From: JALCRY01 sp050946575
GTDB taxonomy: Bacteria; Bacillota; Clostridia; Peptostreptococcales; Anaerovoracaceae
Direction of reading: 5' to 3'
DNA: 64,000 bases
Assembly: GCA_050946575.1 (NCBI GenBank)
Contig: JBMNVB010000001.1
Coordinates: forward strand, 186,001 to 250,000
This document shows positions 34,931 to 42,570 of the stretch, piece after piece (position 1 is the stretch's first letter; every line of letters begins with the position of its first letter). The notes beneath the pieces are model-generated. The model was not told the DNA's origin. It saw nothing but the letters and a program-made list of their open reading frames with translations, and made no database searches. Made by a program: the position numbers and the translations under genes.

Positions 34931-35001
34931 TCATGCGGCGGCCGCGGGGCATCTGCCCGGCCGCACGCTGTGTCCGGCTCAGCCGGAGAGAGGAGAGAAA
35001 A

Positions 35002-35559
35002 ATGGAGATAAGACAGGCGTCAGCCTCCGACATGGAGGGGATCCGCGCATTGCTGGCGGCAAATCACGTGGATACCATCAGGGAGGAGGACAAGAAGGAC
35101 GGATTCGTCACAACGGCGATAACGGATGAGCAGCTCAGGGCGCTAATCGAGGAGGAAGACGGTGTGACGGTGGCGGCCGAAGACGGCAGGATCCTCGCGT
35201 TCGCGTTCGCGGCGCCGTGGGAATTCTGGAAGGACTGGCCGTTCTTCGTGAACATGATCAGCATCCTTCCGGACTATGTGTTCGACGGGACAAGGCTCGC
35301 GGAGGAAAACACATACCAGTACGGGCCGGTGTGCATTGATAAATCAATACGCGGCACCGGCGTGTTCGAGCAGGTGTTCTTCAAGTCGCTCAGCCTGTTC
35401 AAAGACCGCTACCCGATAATGGCTACGTTCATCAACCAGATCAATCCCCGCTCCTACGCCGCGCACACTAAAAAGGCCGGAATGACCGAAGTCGGGACAT
35501 TCTCCTACAACAATAACAACTATTACATGATGGCGTGCTATACAGATCCGGAGAAATAG
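35002..35559 (+). CDS. GNAT-family N-acetyltransferase
   Basis: 185 aa from the ATG at 35002, behind AGAGAGGAGAG; the frame is open further upstream but with no ribosome site. The start MEIRQASASDMEGIRALLAA is typical. VCIDKSIRGTGVFEQVFFKS near residue 113 is the acetyl-CoA loop, and NPRSYAAHTKKAGMTEVG near 152 the C-terminal motif. Substrate unknown; it is last in the amino-acid cluster. Confidence 0.88.
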   Translation: MEIRQASASDMEGIRALLAANHVDTIREEDKKDGFVTTAITDEQLRALIEEEDGVTVAAEDGRILAFAFAAPWEFWKDWPFFVNMISILPDYVFDGTRLAEENTYQYGPVCIDKSIRGTGVFEQVFFKSLSLFKDRYPIMATFINQINPRSYAAHTKKAGMTEVGTFSYNNNNYYMMACYTDPEK

Positions 35560-35586
35560 CGGGCCGGACAAGAACGAACATCAATG

Positions 35587-35617
35587 CCGGGCGGCCGTGC
35601 GCTGCCCGGTTTTTCTT
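35587..35617 (+). terminator. Terminator after the GNAT gene
   Basis: CCGGGC (35587-35592) pairs with GCCCGG (35604-35609), followed by TTTTTCTT. A GCATTGAT-type octamer (35580-35587) abuts the left arm. From 35618 to about 35750 I see only one further octamer copy (35675-35682). Confidence 0.85.
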
Positions 35618-35761
35618 GCCGCGGATTCGGTATCGGTTCCGGGCGGCAGGGCGAGCACTCTGCTCCGGGAATCAGCATTGATACCAGCTAATATCCCCGG
35701 ATCCGGCTCCGAGATCCTCGGGCAGCGCAGAATAATCGGTAGTTGCCAAAAACCAAGTCCC

Positions 35762-36026
35762 GGTGACAGGGAAACTTCCTGTCACCAATGCTCAAAACGG
35801 ACACCGGTGACAGTAAAACACTGTCACCAACGTTCAAAATCGGCACTGGTGACAGTAAAAAGTACTGTCACCAACGCTTAAAAATGGCCTCGGTGACAGT
35901 AAAATACTGTCACCAACGCTCAAAATCGACACCGGTGACAGTAAAACACTGTCACCAACGCTCAAAATCGACACCGGTGACAGTAAAACACTGTCACCAA
36001 CGTTCAAAATCGACGCCGCTGACAGT
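35762..36026. repeat. Array A1: six 42-44 bp hairpin repeats
   Basis: Six units begin at 35762, 35806, 35848, 35892, 35934 and 35976, each with GGTGACAGT or a close form, a 5-7 nt spacer, and ACTGTCACC. Units are joined by a conserved linker of the type AACGCTCAAAATCGACACC. A seventh left half (GCTGACAGT) is at 36018 and lacks its partner. Unit 1 has compensating changes in both arms (CAGG/CCTG), which supports base pairing. No convincing gene covers the array. Confidence 0.95.
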
Positions 36027-36071
36027 TAAATTGCCCGGGTCCGGCCTCTGCAACCACGAATCAGCACAAAT

Positions 36072-36364
36072 TAACTGGCACCTGACCCTAAAATCGGGAC
36101 AGATGCCAGTTATTTTTCTCCGATTCTGCATTGAAATCCTCGAATCAGCGCGAAATAACTGGCATTTTGTCGGGGATTCGACGATGGTGCCAGTTATTTT
36201 CCTCTGATTCGGAACTGAAATCCCCGAATCGATGCAGATTAACTGGCATCTAATCCAGAAATCGGCGCGGGTGCCAGTTAAATTGCCTGAATCCAACCTC
36301 CGTGGCCACAAATCAGCACGAACTAACTGGCACCTGACCCCGAAAACCAGTATTGTGCCAGTTA
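36072..36364. repeat. Array A2: four 84-bp hairpin repeats
   Basis: Left arms TAACTGGCA begin at 36072, 36156, 36240 and 36324 and right arms TGCCAGTTA at 36104, 36188, 36272 and 36356, an exact 84-bp period. The arm extends to GGTGCCAGTTA in some copies. Unit bodies are similar but diverged. The joint with array A1 repeats the sequence found after copy 3 (AGTTAAATTGCC and following). From 36365 to about 36540 the DNA is GC-rich and I see nothing else. Confidence 0.95.
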
Positions 36365-36565
36365 TTTAGCCCGGGCCCGGCCCCCTCCCTTGTTCGTTGG
36401 ATTATGCCGCGGATCATCAGCTCCCGGAGCGGCGGTCATGAACGCCGGCCCGCGGGACCCGGCATTGTTGTATATCGAAACTCTGCCCGCGAAGATTTTC
36501 ATCCAGGGAAATTGCTAAGGACATTGCCATTAGATAATGTAATGACTTCAATCAGATTTTACCGT

Positions 36566-36594
36566 TTTACTAATATCAAGCCGCGTTGTATATT
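36566..36594 (+). promoter_or_regulatory. Promoter of the first small membrane-protein gene
   Basis: TTTACT (36566-36571), 17 bp, TATATT (36589-36594). The flanking block TTTTACCGTTTTACTAAT and the leader are nearly the same as in front of the paralogue at 51 kb. Confidence 0.8.
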
Positions 36595-36660
36595 AAAGTT
36601 GGAAAAAGGAAAGAAGCAAACACAGAACAAAGTAAAATATCGGAAAAGGAGGTAAATGTC

Positions 36661-36912
36661 ATGGAAAGAAAGATCAATTTAAGGAATGCAGTTGTTACAA
36701 ACAATGCAAAGAAAAAGGCCGCGGATACCGGGCTTAACACAGGAGCGCTCGTGGCATTTATTTCCACATTGCTCGCGTCGCTCGGTCTGGCAATAGTTCC
36801 GGAGGCGGCCGCGGTAACGGCATACGGCATCATGGCGATCGTATCGGCGTTCATATTTGAGGGATTCGTTGACGCTGAGATCAGAAAGAAAATCAGGAAC
36901 GAAAAAAAGTGA
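36661..36912 (+). CDS. Small putative membrane protein, copy 1
   Basis: 83 aa from the ATG at 36661, set by AAAGGAGG; the frame is open upstream through the promoter, which rules that part out. A basic N-terminus (MERKINLRNAVVTNNAKKKA) is followed by two hydrophobic stretches (about 31-48 and 52-70) and a charged end, FVDAEIRKKIRNEKK. The paralogue at 51091-51345 keeps the same layout and much of the sequence. I do not recognise the family. Holin-like topology is possible but no lysis genes are near. The gene has its own promoter and terminator. Confidence 0.8.
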   Translation: MERKINLRNAVVTNNAKKKAADTGLNTGALVAFISTLLASLGLAIVPEAAAVTAYGIMAIVSAFIFEGFVDAEIRKKIRNEKK

Positions 36913-36955
36913 CTCATACTTTCTAACTACCTAAACCTCAAACCGTTTCATAAGT

Positions 36956-36984
36956 AAAAGAGCAGACGTAAAGTCTGCTCTTTT
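36956..36984 (+). terminator. Terminator of small gene copy 1
   Basis: AAAAGAGCAGAC (36956-36967) pairs with GTCTGCTCTTTT (36973-36984) around a GTAAA loop. It is symmetrical and could work both ways. The hairpin of copy 2 shares the core AAAGAGCAGRC. Confidence 0.92.
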
Positions 36985-37050
36985 CTGCTTTTAAAATTTA
37001 TTGCCGTGATCCTTCGGCCGTGCCCGGTTCTCCGATTTTCCGGCCGCTCC

Positions 37051-37251
37051 GCAGCGTCCGTCAGAAAATCGATCGTCCGTTTTCCCCATTTTCCGAACGC
37101 TTCGGCCGCGCCCGCCCGCAGCGTCCGTCAGAAAATCGATCGTCCGTTTTCCCCATTTTCCGAACGCTTCGGCCGCTCCGCTCCGCAGCGCCCGTCAGAA
37201 AATCGATTCCCTGCTTTCCCATTTTCCGAACGCGATCTTCCGGCCGGTCCG
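37051..37251. repeat. Array C: three 67-bp direct repeats
   Basis: Units begin GCAGCG at 37051, 37118 and 37185, a constant 67-bp period. Each contains CGTCAGAAAATCGATCG or a variant, then TTTTCCCCATTTTCCGAACG; GAAAAT and ATTTTC can pair within a unit. Copies 1 and 2 are nearly identical and copy 3 is diverged at its end. It lies just past the adaA stop. Confidence 0.93.
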
Positions 37252-37266
37252 GAAAAAAACGACCCC

Positions 37267-37818
37267 TCATTTCTCTCTGTTCTTTTTCCTGTATTCTGTC
37301 GGGGTGAGCCCGGTCTGTTCCTTGAAAAACCTGTTAAATGTGGACAGGCTGCCGAATCCGACCGACATCGCGATGTCCAGCATCTTTTCGTCGGTCTCGC
37401 GAAGCATTTTCTGCGCCGCTTTCAGGCGCAGGCCGTTCGTGTAGGCCTTCGGCGTCACGCCGTACGCTTCCTTGAAGATCTCCACTGCGCGGCGCTCCGA
37501 CACGCCGGCGTTTTTCAGGTCCCTGTTCCACACGAACTGCTGGCGGTAAAGCCGGTCCAGGTGGTTTTTCACCGACTCCGCGATATCCTCCATCGGGTGA
37601 TAGGCGAGCAGATCGCTGCGGCAGCGCTTGCAGGGCCTGTACCCTGCGGCCATTGCCTCCTCCGCTGTCCTGAAATATTCGACATTGTCCGGAAGCGGCT
37701 TTTTCGAGCTGCATGACGGCCGGCAGAATATCCCGGTGGACTTCACGCCGTAGAAAAACAGTCCGTCGTAGTTCCCGTCGTTATGCGTGAGTGCTTCGTA
37801 CATTTCGCCCCTTGTCAT
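37267..37818 (-). CDS. adaA: Ada-type methylphosphotriester sensor and AraC regulator
   Basis: 183 aa from the ATG at 37818, 5 bp after GGAGGAAAA. The N-terminal zinc domain has Cys32 and Cys36 (FCRPSC) and Cys63 and Cys66 (PCKRC); Cys32 aligns with the methyl-accepting Cys38 of E. coli Ada. Residues about 80-180 form an AraC-type DNA-binding domain (MLDIAMSVGFGSLSTFNRFF). The O6-methylguanine domain of classical Ada is absent; it is the next gene upstream, as in Bacillus AdaA/AdaB. It would sense methyl phosphotriesters and activate the operon. Confidence 0.93.
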   Translation of the reverse strand: MTRGEMYEALTHNDGNYDGLFFYGVKSTGIFCRPSCSSKKPLPDNVEYFRTAEEAMAAGYRPCKRCRSDLLAYHPMEDIAESVKNHLDRLYRQQFVWNRDLKNAGVSERRAVEIFKEAYGVTPKAYTNGLRLKAAQKMLRETDEKMLDIAMSVGFGSLSTFNRFFKEQTGLTPTEYRKKNREK

Positions 37819-37832
37819 TTTTCCTCCTGCCA

Positions 37833-38366
37833 TCAGAGTGCCGTTCCTTTCTCCGGCACATACATATCATCGCTGTATGCGCCCTCAAGTTTCAGCAATG
37901 CCTTTTTCCTTTCTATTCCTCCCGCGTATCCCGTGAGGCTGCCGTCCGACCCCACTACGCGGTGGCACGGTATGATGATCGATATGCCGTTATGGCCGAC
38001 GGCTCCGCCGACAGCCTGGGCTGACATGCGTGAAATGCCCCGCTTTTCGGCTATTTTTTCGGCGATCTCGCCGTAGGTCATCGTCTCTCCGTAAGGTATA
38101 TCTCTGAGGATCTCCCAGACCGCTATCTGGAAATCAGTGCCTGTCATATGGATCGGGGGGAGAGCTCCGGGATCTCTGCCGGAGAAATATGTGTCGAGCC
38201 AGCGGGCCGCTTCTCCGAGCGCCGGAACGTCTCCTTCCTCATGCTCCGGCGACAGGGATTTCGCGAAATACTTTCCGCCTTCGAACCAGAGCCCGGTGAC
38301 CGCCTCATCGTCCGCCGCGAGCAGTATCCTGCCGAGCGGGGAATCGTAATATTTCGTGTACTGCAT
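37833..38366 (-). CDS. ogt: Methylated-DNA-[protein]-cysteine S-methyltransferase (MGMT)
   Basis: 177 aa, with GGAGGGAAGGAA before the ATG. The active-site motif IIPCHRVVGS gives Cys134, preceded by the helix-turn-helix region (TYGEIAEKI, AQAVGGAVGHN). It removes alkyl groups from O6-alkylguanine in a suicide reaction. It lies 14 bp before adaA and 16 bp after the alkA-like gene, all one transcript. Confidence 0.96.
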   Translation of the reverse strand: MQYTKYYDSPLGRILLAADDEAVTGLWFEGGKYFAKSLSPEHEEGDVPALGEAARWLDTYFSGRDPGALPPIHMTGTDFQIAVWEILRDIPYGETMTYGEIAEKIAEKRGISRMSAQAVGGAVGHNGISIIIPCHRVVGSDGSLTGYAGGIERKKALLKLEGAYSDDMYVPEKGTAL

Positions 38367-38382
38367 TTCCTTCCCTCCGCTT

Positions 38383-39027
38383 TCACTTTTTCTTCGGCGC
38401 CCAGTCCTTCATTCCGGGGATCGCGCCGCACGCGACTTCCCAGATGTAAAGGCTCGCGACGCTCCCGTACGGGCTGTATCTACGCCTGTATTTTTCAAAC
38501 AGTTTCCGGTCCACCTTCCGGTGGTGGTAGATCATGCGCATTCCCCTTATGATGGCGAGGTCGTCGAAACTCAGGATGTCCGGCCTCTGCAGGCAGAACA
38601 GCAGTATCATTTCCGCCGTCCATGTGCCGATGCCCTTCAGCTTCGTGAGCTCGCGCACGGCTTCATCGTCAGGCATTTCCGAGACAGCTTTTATGTCAAA
38701 GCTCCCGTCCAGCACCTTTCCGGCAAAGTCGCAGATGTATCCCGCCTTAATGAACGTCGTGCCGTACGACTGTATCCTGTCGACGCCTGCCGCATCAATG
38801 CTTTCGGCATTGATTTCTCCCAGGTCTTTCCGCATCCGTTCCCATATGGTCTGCTGCGCTTTTATGGAGATCTGCTGGCCGATGATCTGATGCACGACGG
38901 ACGAGAACAGATCCGGATCGACCGGTCTGTATACGTGGCCGATCGCGTCGATCGCTTCGCCGAGTTTCGGGTCCCTGTCTTTCAGATATTCGATTTCCCT
39001 GTCTCCGTATTCAAAGTACATGCTCAT
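38383..39027 (-). CDS. DNA-3-methyladenine glycosylase II (AlkA type)
   Basis: 214 aa. The HhH-GPD core is LKGIGTWTAEMILLF near residues 130-144, and the catalytic Asp region is LSFDDLAIIRG near 152. The N-terminal part has VVHQIIGQQISIKAQQTIWE. It excises alkylated purines. First gene of the alkA-ogt-adaA operon. Two GCATTGAT octamers occur inside it as an inverted pair (38794-38814), coding for INAESIDA. Confidence 0.93.
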   Translation of the reverse strand: MSMYFEYGDREIEYLKDRDPKLGEAIDAIGHVYRPVDPDLFSSVVHQIIGQQISIKAQQTIWERMRKDLGEINAESIDAAGVDRIQSYGTTFIKAGYICDFAGKVLDGSFDIKAVSEMPDDEAVRELTKLKGIGTWTAEMILLFCLQRPDILSFDDLAIIRGMRMIYHHRKVDRKLFEKYRRRYSPYGSVASLYIWEVACGAIPGMKDWAPKKK

Positions 39028-39145
39028 GATCTTTTCTCCGAATATATCTTAATATGCGGCGCGCTATTTTTCTTCCCAAAATCGGACATTCAATTTCCGA
39101 TGTATCCATGATACCATAGTTTCAGGAGAAAGAAGGCGCGGAAAC

Positions 39146-39721
39146 ATGAAGGGCGGATCGACGGATCAGATACTTGCCGGGCAGATAATCCTGATCATCT
39201 GCTGCATTTTTTACCTAATCTGGTGGAGCATGTCGTACAGGCCGGGGACCGACGTGAACAAAGTCGGCGGCGTGCGCGGCGTTCTTCTGCTCGCGACGGC
39301 GCTGTGCGGGCTGGCGGGCGTGATCATTTCCGCGATGTGGGCGGGGAGCGTACCGGCGGGAGGCTCGAAGCTGACCGGGACGACAGTCGCTGCGGCCGGA
39401 GTGATAGTCTATATCGTGTTATTGCTAATAACGAAAAACCTGCTCGGAAGGCAGGTCACGACGGAGTTATTTCTGATCGTTGGCTGGGTCGTTCTCGAGG
39501 TCACGGTCCTGCTCGCGCTGAAGAGGTCCGGCGGTATCGGGCCGGGCGGATTCGCATTCATGATCGCGGTCGTTGCCGCGGCGTTCGCGGTCAGCATGAT
39601 CCTCTATGTAATGTATTACAGGATGGAAGCGGGAAAGGCGTTTTACGCCGCGATGGTCCCGCTCATAACCGAAGCCGTTTCAATGGCGGCGCTTGTGATC
39701 ACAGTTCTGGCGGCGCGCTGA
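39146..39721 (+). CDS. Integral membrane protein of unknown function
   Basis: 191 aa, divergent from the alkA-like gene. About six hydrophobic helices run throughout, with short Gly-rich loops (GIGPGGFAF). An AGGAGAAAGAAGG ribosome region precedes the ATG. It is not recognised. The nearest neighbour downstream is convergent, with only 7 bp between the stops. Confidence 0.75.
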   Translation: MKGGSTDQILAGQIILIICCIFYLIWWSMSYRPGTDVNKVGGVRGVLLLATALCGLAGVIISAMWAGSVPAGGSKLTGTTVAAAGVIVYIVLLLITKNLLGRQVTTELFLIVGWVVLEVTVLLALKRSGGIGPGGFAFMIAVVAAAFAVSMILYVMYYRMEAGKAFYAAMVPLITEAVSMAALVITVLAAR

Positions 39722-39728
39722 CCGCCGT

Positions 39729-40175
39729 TTACATGTATTTCTCGTACAGGCCCCTGCGCTGCTCATACAGCGCCATGAATTTTTCACGGGCTTTTTCATC
39801 CCTCTTCATCATAAAGGCGTACGGTATGGCGCTGTCCTTTTCGGCTGCTTCCCACAGTTCTTCCGGAGTCTTTCCGGCGTCTGCGATGACTATTTCCCCG
39901 TGCTCCATGATCTCGGCGCAGTCGCCGTCGAACAGCGTGCCGTCGCCGCATGCGACGACGATGCCGTCCATCGCATCAAGCTCCTGCAGAAGCTCGTATT
40001 CGGCGTTGTGCAGGGCGTGCTCGCCCATGCTCATCACGATGCGCATGACGGATCTCCCGTCGCGCTCCCTGATCTCTTCGTTCATGTCGAGGAAAGTCAG
40101 ACCCTTTTCTTCAGCAATGCGCATTGCTTCGCCCTTCCTGTCGCTTCCGATGAAACCCGTCACGTAATAGTTCAT
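39729..40175 (-). CDS. Degenerate shikimate-kinase-like protein
   Basis: 148 aa from the ATG at 40175 (GGAGGTG 8 bp upstream). It aligns along its length with the AroK half of the fusion protein at 57 kb: GFIGSDRKG for GMPGSGKTT, AEEKGLTFLDMNEEIRERDG, GEHALHNAE and VVACGDGT. The Walker A lysine and Ser/Thr are lost, the second Asp of DxD is Asn, the substrate Arg is missing and the GGG motif is broken. It is unlikely to be a kinase of normal mechanism. Function unknown. Confidence 0.75.
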   Translation of the reverse strand: MNYYVTGFIGSDRKGEAMRIAEEKGLTFLDMNEEIRERDGRSVMRIVMSMGEHALHNAEYELLQELDAMDGIVVACGDGTLFDGDCAEIMEHGEIVIADAGKTPEELWEAAEKDSAIPYAFMMKRDEKAREKFMALYEQRRGLYEKYM

Positions 40176-40303
40176 ATTCGGCACCTCCGATTAGATATTA
40201 TACATGAAACCGCGCTGAAAATGAACGGCCGCAAATATTGACGCACAGGCGGTTTCAATATAGAATAGATAGACAATCTGCAGAAACGGGGAAAACAGAG
40301 GAT

Positions 40304-41221
40304 ATGGAAGAACCATCAGTGGTTGTGATGGCGGCCGGACTCGGCAGCCGTTACGGAGGTTACAAACAGATCGACAGCATCGTTGACAGCGGAGAGATCA
40401 TTCTCGATTTTTCGCTTTACGACGCTATGATGGCCGGATTCAAAAAGGCCGTGCTTGTTATCAGGGATGACATCGAAGACGCTCTGCGCGCTCACATGAA
40501 GGAGCACGCGGAGCGGTTCATGGAAGTGGAGTATGTGAAACAGGAGCTTTCGGACATACCCGCGGGTTTCAGTGTCCCTGCAGGGCGCGAGAAGCCGTGG
40601 GGCACCGCGCACGCGGCAATGACCGCGCGGCATGCGGTCGACGGACCGTTTGTCGTTATCAATGCGGATGACTATTACGGCGCCGAGGGCTTCGGCATTA
40701 TCTACGATTATCTTACGCGCGGGAAAAAGGAAAACGGCGTTTACGATTTCTGCATGGTATCGTATCTGCTGAGGAATACCGTTACCGAGAACGGATCGGT
40801 CGCGCGCGGAGTGTGTGAAATCGACGCGGACGGGTATCTGAACGGCATAACGGAACGGACGCGCATCGAGTGCAGAGACGGCGGCATCTGTTTCACGGAA
40901 GACGACGGGAAGACGTGGACCGGGCTTGACAGCGACACTCCGGTATCCATGAATTTCTGGGGATTCGAGCGCGGGTTCATGGACGAACTCGAGAGATTCT
41001 TTACGGATTTCCTGAAGAAGGATCTCGCGGCGGATCCGCTGAAGAGCGAATACATGCTTCCGCTCCAGGTCGGAAAGCTCATCGATGACGGGCGCGCGAA
41101 GGTGAAAGTCCTCCGCTCCCATGACAGCTGGATCGGAGTCACATATAAAGCGGATAAAGAAGACGCGGGCAGAAAATTGCAGGCCATGAAGGACAAGGGT
41201 CTTTATCCCGAAGTAATCTAA
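40304..41221 (+). CDS. Nucleotidyltransferase, paralogue of the one at 24 kb
   Basis: 305 aa from the ATG at 40304. It shares with the 24-kb protein the start VVVMAAGLGSRYGGYKQID, the metal region VINADDYYGAEGF, the phrase TPVSMNFWGF and the end SWIGVTYKADKEDA. NDP-sugar or related synthesis is inferred. It is followed after 26 bp by a flippase-like membrane protein, so the product may feed a cell-surface polymer or lipid. Confidence 0.85.
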   Translation: MEEPSVVVMAAGLGSRYGGYKQIDSIVDSGEIILDFSLYDAMMAGFKKAVLVIRDDIEDALRAHMKEHAERFMEVEYVKQELSDIPAGFSVPAGREKPWGTAHAAMTARHAVDGPFVVINADDYYGAEGFGIIYDYLTRGKKENGVYDFCMVSYLLRNTVTENGSVARGVCEIDADGYLNGITERTRIECRDGGICFTEDDGKTWTGLDSDTPVSMNFWGFERGFMDELERFFTDFLKKDLAADPLKSEYMLPLQVGKLIDDGRAKVKVLRSHDSWIGVTYKADKEDAGRKLQAMKDKGLYPEVI

Positions 41222-41247
41222 CAGACAGAGAAGAGACGGGTCGGAAC

Positions 41248-42441
41248 ATGAACGGGATGCTCATGCTCAGGGAGACGCTGAAAAAATCGGATCGTCAGCC
41301 GCTGGGCAAATCACAGAAAACTCGCAGGACAATATGGAAAAGCGGCATCATATTCATCGCATTGGTGCTGCTGACTTTCTATATCATTTTTAAGGGAAGC
41401 AATGCCGAGGAACTGCTGGAGATCCTGAAGCGTTCCAATAACTGGTTCATCCTCTGCGGGCTTTTGTGCGTGGCCGTTTATCTGTGTTCCGACGCGGTGA
41501 ATATACGGCGCATGCTGCGCGGGCTCGGATATAAGACGACGTTCGCGGAAGGGGTCAAATATTCCGGGACGGGATTTTTCTTCAGCATGATCACGCCCTC
41601 TTCGACGGGCGGCCAGCCGATGCAGATATTCTACATGTTTTACGATGATGTCCATATATCGCACGCGACGGTCACTCTGATGATGGATCTCATCTCGTAT
41701 GAAATGATAACGATAGGATTCGCCGTGACGGGGCTGATCGCTCAGCACGATATAGTGTTTGACGCGCCTGTCGCGACGAGGACACTGATAATAACGGGAC
41801 TTGCCGTCAATGTGCTGATGCTCCTGTTCCTGATCTCCGCTGTGTTCGCACCGATAATATCGGAGAAGATCGTGATGGGCGTCGTCGGGAAGCTGAAGAG
41901 GTTCAAGTTCGCGAAGCGGTTCGACCTTGAGAACAGGGTGCGCGAGCAGCTCAGCGAATATCAGGCGACCGGCAAGATCATAGGGCAGAATATCCCGATG
42001 CTCGTAAAGGTGCTGATGACGACATTCGTGCAGATACTCGCTCTTTACGCCACGACGTATTTCGCGTTCAGAGCCCTCCATATCAACGGATATTCGTTCT
42101 TTACCGTCGTGACGCTCCAGGCGGTGGTTTCCGTCGGGATGTCGTTCATACCGCTGCCCGGATCGGTCGGCGCGAACGAAGGCGGATTCCTGTACGTATT
42201 CGGAGTCATCGTGCCGAGCGCATTGCTGGAGCCGGCGCTGATACTGAGCCGCGGCATCAGTTTCTACGTCATGCTCGGAGCGGCGGGACTTATCGTCGCC
42301 TACAACTATTTCCGCGGCAATCTGATCCCGGACAAGGAGGACAGGAAGGACTACTATGTGCGCAAGCACATGTACGGCAGCGCGCCGAATGAAAAACTCG
42401 ACATCGATAAGGACAGCTCTCATTTGAAGCAGCTACGTTAA
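41248..42441 (+). CDS. Flippase-like membrane protein (UPF0104, MprF N-domain/AglD type)
   Basis: 397 aa with about eight membrane helices. Family features: GTGFFFSMITPSSTGGQPMQ near residues 109-128, LMMDLISYEMITIGFAVTG, and PLPGSVGANEGGFLYVFGV near 302-320. The family includes the flippase half of lysyl-phosphatidylglycerol synthetase and archaeal AglD. No aminoacyl-transferase domain is attached. Paired with the nucleotidyltransferase and ended by a terminator. Confidence 0.9.
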   Translation: MNGMLMLRETLKKSDRQPLGKSQKTRRTIWKSGIIFIALVLLTFYIIFKGSNAEELLEILKRSNNWFILCGLLCVAVYLCSDAVNIRRMLRGLGYKTTFAEGVKYSGTGFFFSMITPSSTGGQPMQIFYMFYDDVHISHATVTLMMDLISYEMITIGFAVTGLIAQHDIVFDAPVATRTLIITGLAVNVLMLLFLISAVFAPIISEKIVMGVVGKLKRFKFAKRFDLENRVREQLSEYQATGKIIGQNIPMLVKVLMTTFVQILALYATTYFAFRALHINGYSFFTVVTLQAVVSVGMSFIPLPGSVGANEGGFLYVFGVIVPSALLEPALILSRGISFYVMLGAAGLIVAYNYFRGNLIPDKEDRKDYYVRKHMYGSAPNEKLDIDKDSSHLKQLR

Positions 42442-42453
42442 GAGATCTCACAT

Positions 42454-42483
42454 ACGCGGGGGCGGACGGCTCCCGCGTTTTTT
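42454..42483 (+). terminator. Terminator after the flippase-like gene
   Basis: ACGCGGG (42454-42460) pairs with CCCGCGT (42472-42478), with an inner GGC/GCC-like bulge, followed by TTTTTT. Confidence 0.9.
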
Positions 42484-42534
42484 ATTCCCAAAAACGGGAC
42501 AGCCGCGCATTGACGGAAAAATCGCTTACGGCAC

Positions 42535-42562
42535 TTGCATTTCAGCCGATTTCATATATAAT
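42535..42562 (+). promoter_or_regulatory. Promoter of the rpsF operon
   Basis: TTGCAT (42535-42540), 16 bp, TATAAT (42557-42562). It lies 84 bp before the rpsF start. Confidence 0.75.
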
Positions 42563-42570
42563 AGATAAGC

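Noticed and set aside
35762..36026. CRISPR array
   Set aside because: The parts between the palindromes are themselves near-identical, so there are no unique spacers, and no cas genes are near.
35788..36311. Open frames across arrays A1 and A2 on both strands
   Set aside because: Their sequence is only the translated repeat; both strands are open and neither has a start signal.
35002..36660. Insertion sequence or MITE flanked by target duplications around arrays A1/A2
   Set aside because: I found no transposase frame and no clear direct repeats at the array borders.
36661..36912. Phage holin for the small membrane proteins
   Set aside because: The topology allows it, but there is no endolysin or phage gene near either copy and no recognised holin signature.
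40114..40127. GCAATGCGCATTGC palindrome as a regulatory site
   Set aside because: It lies inside the shikimate-kinase-like gene; it is better seen as two variants of the dispersed octamer.
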